64,000 nucleotides of DNA from CAJWOS01 sp964502005 (GTDB lineage Bacteria; Myxococcota_A; UBA796; UBA2385): assembly GCA_964502005.1 (NCBI GenBank), contig CAZCUX010000016.1, positions 1 through 64,000 of the forward strand, read 5' to 3'. The notes under the pieces were generated by a model. That model saw only the letters and a list, made by a program, of their open reading frames with translations, did no database searches and was not told where the DNA came from. Positions 26,573-35,644 of this stretch are shown in pieces. A program made the translations under genes and the position numbers. Position 1 is the stretch's first letter, and each line of letters opens with the position of its first letter.

Positions 26573-27712
26573 TCATGGAAGAGAGACCGTGATGTCGCCG
26601 GTGGGAATCGGCTCGGGGCGAAGCGCATGGGCAATCAGCACCGCCGAGGTCACGCCGACGGCGACGGTGCCGCCGGCGATGGTCCAAGTGGTCCACCGTG
26701 CGTACCACGGCGGCATTTCGACCAGCTCGCTTCGTGCGCGCTCGCCTTCGGCGACCCAATCGACCTTGTAGACCGCGCGCATGCCTTCATCGACCGCGAT
26801 GCGGCCCGTCGCGGGACGGTAGCCGGGCGCGGTGATTTCGACGGGGTAGCGACCGCGGGAGACATCTGCAAAAGTCCAGGACTTTCCTTCTGCGACACGC
26901 ACGCCAGACATTGTGATAACGGCGTCTGCCTGCCCCGTTCGGATGACGGTGGTTCCGCCTTCAAGGGGCACTTGACCAGTGACCGAAAGTTTGGAACCAT
27001 CGGAGGTGTCGGCCGCGCGCACAATCCGGGGACGGTCTTCGAACTCGACCTCAAGCAGGTGGGGTCCCGGGGGCACGTTGTCGGCGCGGTAGGGTCCGGG
27101 GCCCAAGTTTTGGCCATCGAGGCGAACGAGCGTGGCGGTGGGGACCGTGTCGACCACGAGGAGACCCGCGCTGCGCTCTAACTCCGCGACGATGTAGAGG
27201 TTCTTCCCCTGTTGAAACGAAAATCGTCCGCTGACGGGCTCATAGCCAGGCGCTGCGAGGGTATAGCCATAGTCGCCCGGCTGAATCGTAGAGATACGAA
27301 CCGGCAGCGCGGATTCGGTGTTTCCGTCGATGCGGACGGTGCCGTTGGCAGCGTTGACCTTGAACTCGACGGTGCCGGCGCCAGGAAAGAGGCGCGCTTG
27401 CACCGCTTCGGTGGCGCCCGCCTTCACTTCGACTTCGGCGACAAAGGGGTTGAAATTGTCGGCGGCGACGCGGACCTGGTATTTGCCCGGCGGCACCTTG
27501 CGCACCAGGGGCGCGGTTCCGGCGGGCTCGTCGTTGAGCCAGACGGTGGCACCCATTTGGTCGGCGCCGACGCGCAGAGTACCTTCGGCAGCCGCGACGG
27601 CTTCGGTCGACGGCGCGGCGTCTTCGGCCCACGCAGGGGGTGCGCCGAAGAGGGCAGACAGCAGAAACACCGCGGAGCGGAGCCGGGGTGCGGGGCGGTT
27701 CGGCGGGTTCAT
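26573..27712 (-). CDS. PEGA-domain secreted/membrane protein
   Basis: A 379-residue protein with signal peptide (SAVFLLSALFGAPPAWA). Several PEGA-like beta units follow (GTLRVGADQMGATVWLNDEP then PLVRKVPPGKYQVRV; GNTESALPVRISTIQPGDYGYTLAAPGYEP; GRYPVEITAPGYRP), each ending in the P-G-x-Y/H-x-L/V-x-V pattern. A membrane segment at about 345-365 (WTIAGGTVAVGVTSAVLIA) anchors the C-terminus, leaving a short tail. PEGA repeats are found in surface-layer and envelope proteins. It lies 38 bp upstream of the MopE-like gene on the same strand, so the two probably form a transcription unit building one envelope structure. ATG 27712 leads directly into the signal peptide. Confidence 0.85.
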   Translation of the reverse strand: MNPPNRPAPRLRSAVFLLSALFGAPPAWAEDAAPSTEAVAAAEGTLRVGADQMGATVWLNDEPAGTAPLVRKVPPGKYQVRVAADNFNPFVAEVEVKAGATEAVQARLFPGAGTVEFKVNAANGTVRIDGNTESALPVRISTIQPGDYGYTLAAPGYEPVSGRFSFQQGKNLYIVAELERSAGLLVVDTVPTATLVRLDGQNLGPGPYRADNVPPGPHLLEVEFEDRPRIVRAADTSDGSKLSVTGQVPLEGGTTVIRTGQADAVITMSGVRVAEGKSWTFADVSRGRYPVEITAPGYRPATGRIAVDEGMRAVYKVDWVAEGERARSELVEMPPWYARWTTWTIAGGTVAVGVTSAVLIAHALRPEPIPTGDITVSLP

Positions 27713-27808
27713 CGATCGTCCTGTGCGGGGGTTCGCCGTGGTACGTCTGCGGTCGGACCCAGCGGGCGAAATAGGGTAGCAGAAAGGAAACGGAATGTGG
27801 GCACGGGT

Positions 27809-29677
27809 TCAGGAACGCCGGGTGCGTACGTCTCCGTTTCGCAAGGTCACGCGGTTGTCATCGAGCCACTCCAAGAGCGGGATGGCGTGCTTGCGGCTCA
27901 GTCCAAAGAGGTCTTTGAAGTCCGTGGGCGACAACGATTCGTTGTGCGCAAAAAAGTCGCGGACGGTGCCCGTAATGTGCTCCATGACCGCGGGCGTCGA
28001 CACGCGGTCGGAAAATCGGAGCAGCTCCCCGCGCGACAACAGCAGCGACACGAGGTCGGGGGCGCGGGCCAAGATATCGGTGAACTTGGGCGCTGCGGCG
28101 CCGTTGTCGTTGACTTCGCGCAAGATGGCGTTGAGCAGCGCTTGTTGTTGGGACGTGAACTGCACTTGGAAAGAGGCGAGGCGAATGCGCGGACCATCGA
28201 GGACCACATCGCCCTTGTCCGCGAGTCGCTGCACGACGGCGTCAAAGAGTGTCGCCGGGAGGTGGTGCAACGCGACGCCGTGAAGCTCGCGGCGGGGGGC
28301 TCCATCGGCCAACGGATGCTGTTGGTGCCAGGCATCGAGGGCGGTCAACAAGCGATGTTCGAGGCGTTCCACGCGCTGCGGCGCCAAATGCCGCTCTCCA
28401 AGCCGTATTCCCGGCGATGTTCCACGCACGCGCACGCCTGCCGCGTCGAGGCCGAGGTCACCGGCGCGGTCCAAGCGCACATCTACGTCGCCTCCTTGCA
28501 GCGCGCGGAGGGCGTGGCTGTGGGCGGCGCGGTCGCGGGCGCGGCATCTGGGAGCCCAAGGGTCGAGCACAACGCCGCCACCCAAGGTGGTGACCGGCGA
28601 TTCGCGGCGCAGAATCACACGGTCCCCTGGCAGCACGACGACGGGGGCATCGGTGCGGAGCTGAATGAGGCCCGTGGTGTGTCCGTCCCATTCTTCTTGT
28701 GTGTCTTCGTCGGGATGGTCGGTGTCGCGGCAAAGGAGGGTCACGACCGCGAGCGTTTCGGCGGTGCCGGCCAGGAGCCGCACGCGCGCCCCTGTCTTCA
28801 TGGGGGGACAATCGGGCAGCAGCGTGACATGAAGGTCGAGAATCTGCGCGACCTGCAGTTCCCCAGGGCGACATACGACGTGGCCGCGGGGGAGGTCGTC
28901 GCGCTCGATGCCGGTGAGATTGAGGGCCGTGCGCCGCCCGGCGCTGCTCGTCGCGCACGACGCGCCGTGTACTTGAATGCCCCGCACGCGGGTGCGTTGG
29001 CCGCCGGGGAGCACCTCGACCTCGTCGCCGTCGTGGATATCGCCGCCGCGGACGGTGCCGGTGACCACGGTGCCAAAGCCTTTTTGCACAAATGCGCGGT
29101 CGACGGGGAGGCGAAAGGGCGATTGGGATACGGGCGTGGCCGTAGGAGGAAGTCGGTCGATTTCGGCGAGGAGCGCGTCGATGCCGTGGGGCGTGGGCCC
29201 CGCCGCGGTGCGCAGGATGGGCGCACCTTCGAGAAACGTTCCCGCTACGGTCTCTTCGACGTCGAGCTCGGCCAGCTCCGCGAGCTCCTCGTCCACCAAA
29301 TCGGTCATCGTGAGGGCGATGATGCCGCGCTCAAGGCCCAAGAGCTGGAGGATAGAGACATGCTCACGGGTTTGGGGCATGACTCCCTCTACCGCCGAGA
29401 CGCACAATATGACGGCGTCAAGGCCCGTTGCGCCCGCAATCATGGTGCGAACGAGCTTTTCGTGGCCGGGCACATCGACCAAGCTCGCGACGCGCCCGGA
29501 CGGGAGCTGCAAGTGCGTAAATCCCAGCGCGATGGTGATTCCGCGCGCCCGCTCTTCGGGGAGGCGGTCGAGGTCGACACCCGTGAGCGCACGAACCAAG
29601 GAGGTCTTGCCGTGGTCGATGTGGCCGGCGGTGCCGATGACAAGCAGGTCGTTGGCGCGCACGTCGGGTGGTGTCAT
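27809..29677 (-). CDS. selB: Selenocysteine-specific translation elongation factor SelB
   Basis: A 622-residue GTPase, the normal length for SelB. The G domain starts at once with GTAGHIDHGKTSL (G1, residues 15-27), then RGITIALGF (switch I), DVPGHEKLVRTM (G3) and TMTDLVDEE in the G4 position. EF-Tu-like domains II and III follow (RAFVQKGFGTVVTGTVRGG). The C-terminal third consists of winged helices (ASFQVQFTSQQQALLNAI, LSPTDFKDLFGLSRKHAIPLLEWLDD) that bind the SECIS hairpin. It delivers Sec-tRNA to UGA codons. selA, selD and tRNA-Sec are not seen in the window. ATG 29677 is chosen; the frame is open to 29803. The sequence TMTD replaces the NKxD of ordinary GTPases, a variation known in SelB. 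Confidence 0.94.
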   Translation of the reverse strand: MTPPDVRANDLLVIGTAGHIDHGKTSLVRALTGVDLDRLPEERARGITIALGFTHLQLPSGRVASLVDVPGHEKLVRTMIAGATGLDAVILCVSAVEGVMPQTREHVSILQLLGLERGIIALTMTDLVDEELAELAELDVEETVAGTFLEGAPILRTAAGPTPHGIDALLAEIDRLPPTATPVSQSPFRLPVDRAFVQKGFGTVVTGTVRGGDIHDGDEVEVLPGGQRTRVRGIQVHGASCATSSAGRRTALNLTGIERDDLPRGHVVCRPGELQVAQILDLHVTLLPDCPPMKTGARVRLLAGTAETLAVVTLLCRDTDHPDEDTQEEWDGHTTGLIQLRTDAPVVVLPGDRVILRRESPVTTLGGGVVLDPWAPRCRARDRAAHSHALRALQGGDVDVRLDRAGDLGLDAAGVRVRGTSPGIRLGERHLAPQRVERLEHRLLTALDAWHQQHPLADGAPRRELHGVALHHLPATLFDAVVQRLADKGDVVLDGPRIRLASFQVQFTSQQQALLNAILREVNDNGAAAPKFTDILARAPDLVSLLLSRGELLRFSDRVSTPAVMEHITGTVRDFFAHNESLSPTDFKDLFGLSRKHAIPLLEWLDDNRVTLRNGDVRTRRS

Positions 29678-29828
29678 GGGGGGCCTTGGTTCAGCGGGAA
29701 GGGGGTGTAACCAGCCGCTACGGTGTTCGGGGTGTCTGCCGAGGGCCAGAGACGGCGCGCGGGGGTTTCGATGGGCCTGTTCTGCGGGACGGATGGTCAC
29801 CAACAGGTTTTTGCGCTACTTTTCTCTT

Positions 29829-32660
29829 ATGCGTCTATCAGCCCTTCTGTTGTCCTCCGTTCTTGCTCGCCCTGTGTATGCGGGGCCGTCGCCGTCGTTT
29901 GCTGCGCCATCGCAGTGGATTTTGGACGTGCCGGGAGATCCGGCCACCGCTACGCTCTCGCCCTTGGTGTTCGCGGAGGCGCTCGAAGCGGCAGCCGGCC
30001 AGTCCCCGGCAACTGCAGAGTCGGTGGTGCTGATGGCGCGGCTCTCGGATGGTTCCTTGGTTCCGGCGGAGACGTTGCTTCCGGTCGAGCGGCCCCTTCC
30101 CCCCGACCCCGACCTCTCGTGGGAGCCGCCCCCCCCGCCATCGGGCCCAGGGGTAGACCATCCTGGCCCCGGCCAAGGCGCGCTTTCGGGGAAGACCATT
30201 TATATCAGCCAATGCCACGGCTGGATTTGGTACGAGTCCCTCGGTCGGTTTTCGACCCAACGCGGTGAACTGTTCGACACCGTGGAAGACTTTCACAATC
30301 CCGAAGGCGCCGACGCTTACCTCGTCCGCTACTTGGAAAACGCCGGCGCGATGGTCGTGACCGCCCGCGAACGCGACCACAACCCCGAGATGGTCATCGT
30401 TGACGACGGCGACCCCGACTATGTAGAAGACGGCGCTGGTTTCGCCGATGGTCCCGCGGGATTTGGCCCTGCGACCTCGTATCCCTATGGCTCCAATCCC
30501 TTTGCGCTCGGAAGCACCCGCCGTTTTCCCGATGGCACGGGCGCCAGCGTGACATGGAGCCTATCGGTGCCCACCGACGGCGAGTACGCCATCTACGTCA
30601 GCTATGATGCTGCGTCCGACCAAAGCCGCGAGGCCCATTATCGCATCACCCACCCCGGCGGCGTGATTGACCGACACGTCGACCAGCGGGTTCACGGCAG
30701 CACTTGGGTCTATTTGGAGCAAATGTGGCTGCCAGCGGGCTCCGACACCCTCACTGTCGAACTTTTGGGCGATGGAGCCGCGGGCGAATACCTTTCCGCC
30801 GACGCCGTGCGAATCGGCGGCGGAATGGGCGATGTCACGCGCTTTTCGACCAACACTGGGCGTCCGCGATGGGAAGAAGGCGCGCTCCTCGCGACCCAAT
30901 GGTATGGCGCGCCCACCAGCGCGTATGACGCCTATGGCGACGGCATCGGCTACGACCCCAGCGCCCGCTCGCGGTATGCCGCGTGGCGCAGCCCGGCGGG
31001 CGAAGATGCGGTCTACTTGTCGTGGCACAGCAACGCAGGCGGCGGCACGGGAACGTCCACCTACACCTACGAAGGCTCGTCGGGGCCGGCGGTTGTTGGC
31101 TCCACCGACTTCGCGGAGCTGGTCCAAGGAGAGCTGGTCTCTTCGATTCGCGCGCTGTGGGACTCCGGCTGGAGTGACCGCGGCACCCGCACCGCCGCAT
31201 TCGCCGAGACCAGCCCCTATAGCAATCCTGATATGCCGGCGATTCTCGTAGAGTTGGCCTTTCACGACCATGAAGTCGATGTCGAGCTGCTCAAGCACCC
31301 GCGCTTCCGCAAAGACGCGTCGCGGGCGATGTTGCGTGGTATTGTGCGGTACTTTGCCGAACGCGACGGCACGAGCGCTGCGTTTTTGCCGGAGCCGCCG
31401 GAAGGTTTGTCGGTTCGAAATGACGGCGAAGGCAACTTGGTCGCCACGTGGACCGATGGCGCCTCGGGCGCGCCTTATGGGGATGCCCCGACGGCTTGGC
31501 GGGTGTATACGTCCGCAGATGGCCGTAGTTGGGACAATGGCACGGATGTGTCAACGCGCGAATATGTGGTGCCGGGGGACCCAGGCGAGGCGGTGTATGT
31601 ACGCGTGACGGCGACCAATACAGGGGGCGAGAGCTTTCCGACGGAGGTGATGGGCGCGCGCCGAATGCCCGCCGACCTTCCCCCCGTGCTCGTGGTGGCC
31701 GCGTTTGACCGGCTCGATGTCAACCTTTTGCCTTGGGAATACGATGTTCCGGCGCTGGGCGACCTCAAGCGCATGAATATTCAAAGTCGCACCAATCCGT
31801 TCGATGGGGTTGGACGCCACGGTCGCGCGATTGTCAGCGCGGGTTGGTACTTCGACGCCATCGCCGATGAGCGCCTCCCCGACGTGGACCTCAGCAAATA
31901 CCGCGCGGTGGTTTGGATTACCGGCGAGGAGTCCACCTTCGATGAGAGCTTTAGCACCGCCCAGCAGGCGACCCTGCGCGCGTACGTAGAAGGCGGCGGG
32001 ACGATGTGGGTCAGCGGGGCCGAGATTTTGTGGGACCTCGACTACCTCGGCACCTCCGATGACCAGGCCTTCGCCGCCGACATCCTCGGCGCCGGGATGG
32101 AAGAAGACGACGCGGACGTCTATACGGCGGTTGGCACGGGCATTCTCGACGGTTTGACCATGAACTTTGACGAAGCGTCGGGTGCGCAGTACGACGTAGA
32201 GTGGCCCGACGTATTGTCCTCGTCGCGGGAGGTCATCGCGACGTATACCAGCGGCGGCGCTGCGGCTGTGTTGGGCGATGGCGTCGCGATGTTCGGCTTT
32301 CCGGTCGAGACCATCGGCGACGAAGACGTGCGCGCTTCTGTCGCGGGCGCTGTCCTCGCGGCCTTGGTGCCGGATTGGGAGCCGCCCGATTTGTCTACGC
32401 CCAGCGACGATGGCGGAGGGACGGGAGGGGCCGACGGCTCCGGCGACGACGGCGGCACGGCCGATGGCGGCGGTGGCGCAGGCGGCGCGGGCACCGAACC
32501 CGCGTGGGCCGACGGAGAAGCGCCGGGCAGCACCGAAGACCTCAGCAAGCTGGGCGGGTGCGGATGTGCCGCGGGGACCAACGACCGCGCGCGCGGCTGG
32601 TGGGGCGCGCTATTGCTGGGTGGCTTGGTTGCACTTCGGCGTCGGCGCCAAACGAAATAA
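29829..32660 (+). CDS. N-acetylmuramoyl-L-alanine amidase (amidase_3-like) with golvesin-type domain and MYXO-CTERM tail
   Basis: A 943-residue secreted protein with N-terminal signal MRLSALLLSSVLARPVYA. The amidase_3 regions are split: GKTIYISQCHGW at about 115 and the later YLSWHSNAGGG and PAILVELAFHDHEVDVELL. Between them sits a golvesin/Xly-type beta-sandwich (SVTWSLSVPTDGEYAIYVSY to YLSADAVRIGG). A fibronectin-type unit (PPEGLSVRNDGEGNLVATW) and a ThuA/DJ-1-like unit (KYRAVVWITGEES, GGTMWVSGAEI) follow. A Gly/Asp linker leads to GGCGCAAG, a hydrophobic stretch and RRRRQTK, a MYXO-CTERM sorting signal. It likely cuts peptidoglycan and is processed to the outer surface. The start could also be ATG 29793; neither has a strong Shine-Dalgarno. 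A terminator follows. Confidence 0.83.
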   Translation: MRLSALLLSSVLARPVYAGPSPSFAAPSQWILDVPGDPATATLSPLVFAEALEAAAGQSPATAESVVLMARLSDGSLVPAETLLPVERPLPPDPDLSWEPPPPPSGPGVDHPGPGQGALSGKTIYISQCHGWIWYESLGRFSTQRGELFDTVEDFHNPEGADAYLVRYLENAGAMVVTARERDHNPEMVIVDDGDPDYVEDGAGFADGPAGFGPATSYPYGSNPFALGSTRRFPDGTGASVTWSLSVPTDGEYAIYVSYDAASDQSREAHYRITHPGGVIDRHVDQRVHGSTWVYLEQMWLPAGSDTLTVELLGDGAAGEYLSADAVRIGGGMGDVTRFSTNTGRPRWEEGALLATQWYGAPTSAYDAYGDGIGYDPSARSRYAAWRSPAGEDAVYLSWHSNAGGGTGTSTYTYEGSSGPAVVGSTDFAELVQGELVSSIRALWDSGWSDRGTRTAAFAETSPYSNPDMPAILVELAFHDHEVDVELLKHPRFRKDASRAMLRGIVRYFAERDGTSAAFLPEPPEGLSVRNDGEGNLVATWTDGASGAPYGDAPTAWRVYTSADGRSWDNGTDVSTREYVVPGDPGEAVYVRVTATNTGGESFPTEVMGARRMPADLPPVLVVAAFDRLDVNLLPWEYDVPALGDLKRMNIQSRTNPFDGVGRHGRAIVSAGWYFDAIADERLPDVDLSKYRAVVWITGEESTFDESFSTAQQATLRAYVEGGGTMWVSGAEILWDLDYLGTSDDQAFAADILGAGMEEDDADVYTAVGTGILDGLTMNFDEASGAQYDVEWPDVLSSSREVIATYTSGGAAAVLGDGVAMFGFPVETIGDEDVRASVAGAVLAALVPDWEPPDLSTPSDDGGGTGGADGSGDDGGTADGGGGAGGAGTEPAWADGEAPGSTEDLSKLGGCGCAAGTNDRARGWWGALLLGGLVALRRRRQTK

Positions 32661-32661
32661 A

Positions 32662-32687
32662 ACCGTAACTCCAAAGAGAGTTACGGT
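32662..32687 (-). terminator. Terminator between converging genes
   Basis: A perfect 10-bp stem, ACCGTAACTC (32662-32671) with GAGTTACGGT (32678-32687), and a 6-nt loop. On the minus strand it is followed by TTTTATTT, so it fits the BrxA-like gene best. It can also act for the amidase gene, which ends 2 bp before it. Confidence 0.8.
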
Positions 32688-32725
32688 CCCAGAACGTCGG
32701 TAGCGTGGGCGTTGCCGACGGGCAC

Positions 32726-33529
32726 TCAGCCAGCGAGTTCGAGGGTTCGGTGGCCGTAAGTGAGGGGCGCGCGAACGGCGGACTCGGTGCCCATACGCGC
32801 CGCCAACAGCTCGCCGGACTTGATGGCCGCGGTGAGGCACTTTCGGCCGGTTGCGTCGTCGATGGCGAAGAGCTGCGCTGCATCGGACGAAGTGACAGCC
32901 CATGTGCGTGTGGCGGTGCTGCGCAGCTCGCTCGCGAGCTGGTCGGCGACCATCCAGCCGAAGGCGACGGCATCCGGGCGACCGCGCTGCAAGCGGGTAG
33001 GGGCGGTGCTGGGGCCTTCGCGGTCGACCACGCCGAGGTTCTGGAACACGCCGGTGATGGTGCTGCGCGTCTTGCGCCGGGACGCTTCGCTCGCGGAGTC
33101 CTCGATGAAGCGGGAGACGAACGCGTCCCATTCTTCGATGCTGATTTCGGCCTGCTCGGCGTTGCGTGCCAAGCGGGGCAAAATCAAGCGGCGGGACGCG
33201 AGCAAGCACCATGGATGGGCGAGGGCGTACCGCGCGCAGAACAAATGCCGGCGGCGGGTTTCATCGCCGCTGCGAATGAGCTCCAAGAACGGCGTGCCGA
33301 GAATCGTCTCATCGTCGAGCTCCAAGAACATACGACGAATGAGGCGCAGCAAGGTTTGGCGGTAGGAGGGGTCCGCATGGGGCAGCAGGGCGTCGGCCTT
33401 GTCGCGCCAAACGGCGTAGTCCATTCCCGGCTCCACCGCGAGCAGAAGGTCGATGCCCTCGGACAACGGCACAGTGCGTGTCCAGGACTTCAGCGGCAGG
33501 GCCATGTCGATGATGTCCCATTCCTGCAT
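32726..33529 (-). CDS. BrxA/DUF1819-like protein, isolated
   Basis: A 267-residue soluble, all-helical-looking protein. Its block order resembles the BrxA (DUF1819) family of BREX systems: an N-terminal Leu-rich helix, TLLRLIRRMFLELDDETI, a helix starting ETRRRHLFCARYALAHP, RLILPRL, then EASRRKTRSTITGVFQNLGVVD. BrxA folds like NusB and binds DNA. None of the other BREX genes (brxB, brxC, pglX, pglZ, brxL) is within the window. So this is either an orphan or a relative with another job. GAGGAG precedes ATG 33529, and a terminator lies past the stop. The family call is by pattern only. Confidence 0.5.
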   Translation of the reverse strand: MQEWDIIDMALPLKSWTRTVPLSEGIDLLLAVEPGMDYAVWRDKADALLPHADPSYRQTLLRLIRRMFLELDDETILGTPFLELIRSGDETRRRHLFCARYALAHPWCLLASRRLILPRLARNAEQAEISIEEWDAFVSRFIEDSASEASRRKTRSTITGVFQNLGVVDREGPSTAPTRLQRGRPDAVAFGWMVADQLASELRSTATRTWAVTSSDAAQLFAIDDATGRKCLTAAIKSGELLAARMGTESAVRAPLTYGHRTLELAG

Positions 33530-34053
33530 GTCGTCTCCTCCCGCGCGGGGGATGGTGGTTCGCTGTCAGTTCGGTGGGTTTCTCAGAACAGGTCGGGGGT
33601 GGGGCCGTTCGTGCTTCGGTCGCGGTCACACTCCCGCTTGTGCCATGAGGCACCGGCAGTTCGGGTTGCTTATCCCGAACGGCTCGATTGGGAACGGGTG
33701 GTTTTGTTGCGCGTGCGGGGACGGTGCGTCCTTGCTTGGGTACGTATATATACAAGGGGTGCGCCGGAGGCCCCGTGCGTTTTCGTCGAAGACGTGCACC
33801 CGTGCGGCACCCAAAAGCGACTCCTGCACGTCCTGCTGTGGCCCGAACTGCCGCGAACACGCAGAGTGGCTGGCCCGGATGCGCGGGCGTCGAAGGGGCG
33901 AACGCCTGCACGGGGAACGCCGGATAGACGATGTGCCAATGGCTGATTGCAAGCAAGTCGAGAGCGTTTTCATCGCGTCGCCACACAGAAGGGCGCAAGT
34001 TGTCTCAATTCGATCGCCGACCTGTCCGATGTACCAGCTTCGGAGGTGTCGGT
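33530..34053. other. Intergenic stretch with one Cys-rich open frame
   Basis: Divergent region between the BrxA-like gene and the histidine kinase. A frame starting at ATG 33645 (+) would give about 138 residues rich in Cys (an FCCAC and a SCTSCCGPNC cluster). It lacks a ribosome binding site, overlaps the kinase start and has mixed codon use, so I do not call it a gene. GTATATATAC at 33744-33753 is a 10-bp palindrome. Promoters for both flanking genes should lie here but no consensus is clear. Confidence 0.35.
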
Positions 34054-35199
34054 ATGGGTGATTTCATCCGCGGCGAAGGGGCATCACCAATGACCCCCGT
34101 GGTCGTGGTGGGACAAGACCGCGACTTGGTCATTCAGGTCGGGGCAGCGTTTGGCGAGAGCCCAGAGATTGAGGTGGTGGCTTGTATTGCCCCGCTGTCT
34201 GCGGCGGTCGCTTATGTTTCCGAGAACCCACCGGAAGTGGTTGTGGTTGCGACCAGCTCGGATGACCCCCGGATTTGGCGCGGCGTCATGACGATGGCAC
34301 GCCCTCCGCTACAGCTTCCGATTCTGTTGGTCGGCCCCGATGCGGTGCAAACGTCGGGCTTCCTCACCGGTGCCGAGGACTGGATTGCGCTAGACGAGCT
34401 CACGCCGTTGCGTGCAGGGCGCACGGTCGCCAACGCGTTGATTCGTCGGCGGGTCGCGGGTGGCTTGCCCACCCAAGGCCACCTCCATGGCCTCGTCACG
34501 GGCCTTGCCCACGAAGTCAACAATCCGCTGACCGTCATCAACGCCGACTTGGAAGAGGCGGTCGAGCGCATCGAAGAGCTGCTGCCCGACCTCGACTCCG
34601 ATGCCGCAGACGAGCTCGCAGACATCGGCCAGATGCTCAAAGACGACCTTGAGGCCGCGCAGCGGATTGGCACCCTCACGCGTGCCTTGCAAAACATGGC
34701 CCGCATGGCGGACACCGTGCCCTCGGCCCTTCACGCGGGGCCTGCGCTGCGTCGGGTGCTCGAACGCGTCGCCGCGCGCTATCCGCGTGCCTTGGCAACC
34801 GAAATCGTAGGAGACGTCGAGGTCGCGGTCCATGCCTCTGTGCATGGCTTTGAGGAGGCGCTTTACCACGTCATCCTCAATGGCATGCAGGCCCAAGATG
34901 GCGCGCCCGTGTCGATTGAGATTGTGACAGCGCACCACCAGGTCGACTTTCACGTCCGCGACCGTGGCTGTGGCGTCCCCGCCGACATCGTGGGCCGCGA
35001 GGTCAAGCCGTTTGTCACCGGTCGTCCGGCTGGCGAAGGCCTGGGCTTGGGCCTCACCCTCGCGGCGGTGGCCCTGCGGCGCGCCGGGGGCGATGTCATC
35101 ATTCAGCCGCGCGAGGGAGGGGGCACCGAGGTGTGCCTGATGTTTGTGCCTGCGCGCGCCCGGATGCCCTTGCTCGACGATGAAGACGACGACGTGTAG
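34054..35199 (+). CDS. Soluble histidine kinase with N-terminal pseudo-receiver
   Basis: A 381-residue cytoplasmic kinase without membrane segment. Residues about 13-130 have a receiver-like alternation (TPVVVVGQDRD, EVVVVATSSD, LPILLVGPDAV), but the phosphate-accepting Asp after the third strand is replaced by Thr, so it looks non-phosphorylatable. The H-box GLAHEVNNPLTVI gives His153. The ATP domain has ALYHVILNGMQAQ (N box), VRDRGCGVP (G1) and GEGLGLGLTL (G2). It should autophosphorylate and pass phosphate to an unlinked regulator. GGAGG lies upstream of ATG 34054; the longer frame from 33931 has no support. It converges on bolA across a hairpin. Confidence 0.88.
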   Translation: MGDFIRGEGASPMTPVVVVGQDRDLVIQVGAAFGESPEIEVVACIAPLSAAVAYVSENPPEVVVVATSSDDPRIWRGVMTMARPPLQLPILLVGPDAVQTSGFLTGAEDWIALDELTPLRAGRTVANALIRRRVAGGLPTQGHLHGLVTGLAHEVNNPLTVINADLEEAVERIEELLPDLDSDAADELADIGQMLKDDLEAAQRIGTLTRALQNMARMADTVPSALHAGPALRRVLERVAARYPRALATEIVGDVEVAVHASVHGFEEALYHVILNGMQAQDGAPVSIEIVTAHHQVDFHVRDRGCGVPADIVGREVKPFVTGRPAGEGLGLGLTLAAVALRRAGGDVIIQPREGGGTEVCLMFVPARARMPLLDDEDDDV

Positions 35200-35228
35200 C
35201 ACGTTTTCGTTGTTTTCGCCGCACACAA

Positions 35229-35253
35229 CAAAGCCCCCATCGCGGGGGCTTTG
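35229..35253. terminator. Bidirectional terminator between the kinase gene and bolA
   Basis: A perfect stem, CAAAGCCCCC (35229-35238) with GGGGGCTTTG (35244-35253), around ATCGC. It is GC-rich and midway between two converging genes (stops at 35199 and 35276). T-rich stretches are short on both sides. Confidence 0.7.
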
Positions 35254-35275
35254 CTCCGGTGGACGAAACGTGCGG

Positions 35276-35614
35276 TCAGCCGTGCTTTCCGCCGCCCATA
35301 CAGGCGGGCGTGGTGTGGTCGACTGTGCCCCCTTGGGCGGCGAACTCGTCGGGGGTCAGGGGCACCACGGAGAACGCATGCACGCCTCTCTCCATCGCAT
35401 CGCCCAGCGCGGCGTAGACGGAGCGGTGGCGTGCGACGGAGCGCTTGCCTTCGAATGCGGCGCTGACAACGACACAGCGCCAATGGGTGCCCGCATCGGG
35501 GCCCGCGCTGTGTTTGTAGGACTCGTCTTCTAGTTCGAGATGCAAGGGTGCCAAGGTCTCGGTGATACGGGCGCTGAGCAGCGAATGAACGGCGGGTCCG
35601 GGTCGGTCCGACAT
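35276..35614 (-). CDS. bolA: BolA family protein
   Basis: A 112-residue protein matching BolA: LAPLHLELEDESYKHSAG, then THWRCVVVSAAFEGKRSVARHRSVYAAL and a C-terminal VHAFSVVPLTPDEFA. The conserved His pair and the RHR(x)VYxxL helix that binds monothiol glutaredoxin/Fe-S clusters are present. BolA proteins act in Fe-S cluster trafficking and as stress-linked regulators. The start ATG 35614 has GGAGACACG in front. About 20 extra residues follow the canonical end (QGGTVDHTTPACMGGGKHG), including one Cys. It is probably expressed with the upstream desaturase, 30 bp away. Confidence 0.92.
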   Translation of the reverse strand: MSDRPGPAVHSLLSARITETLAPLHLELEDESYKHSAGPDAGTHWRCVVVSAAFEGKRSVARHRSVYAALGDAMERGVHAFSVVPLTPDEFAAQGGTVDHTTPACMGGGKHG

Positions 35615-35644
35615 CGTGTCTCCAATGGGTTGAATGACGGTGGT

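Noticed and set aside
29678..29828. Possible tRNA-Sec gene beside selB
   Set aside because: No acceptor stem, T-loop (TTCGA-type) or long variable arm could be assembled in this stretch.
33645..34061. Cys-rich plus-strand frame between the BrxA-like gene and the kinase
   Set aside because: No ribosome binding site, overlaps the kinase start, mixed codon bias. Recorded only as a note on the intergenic region.
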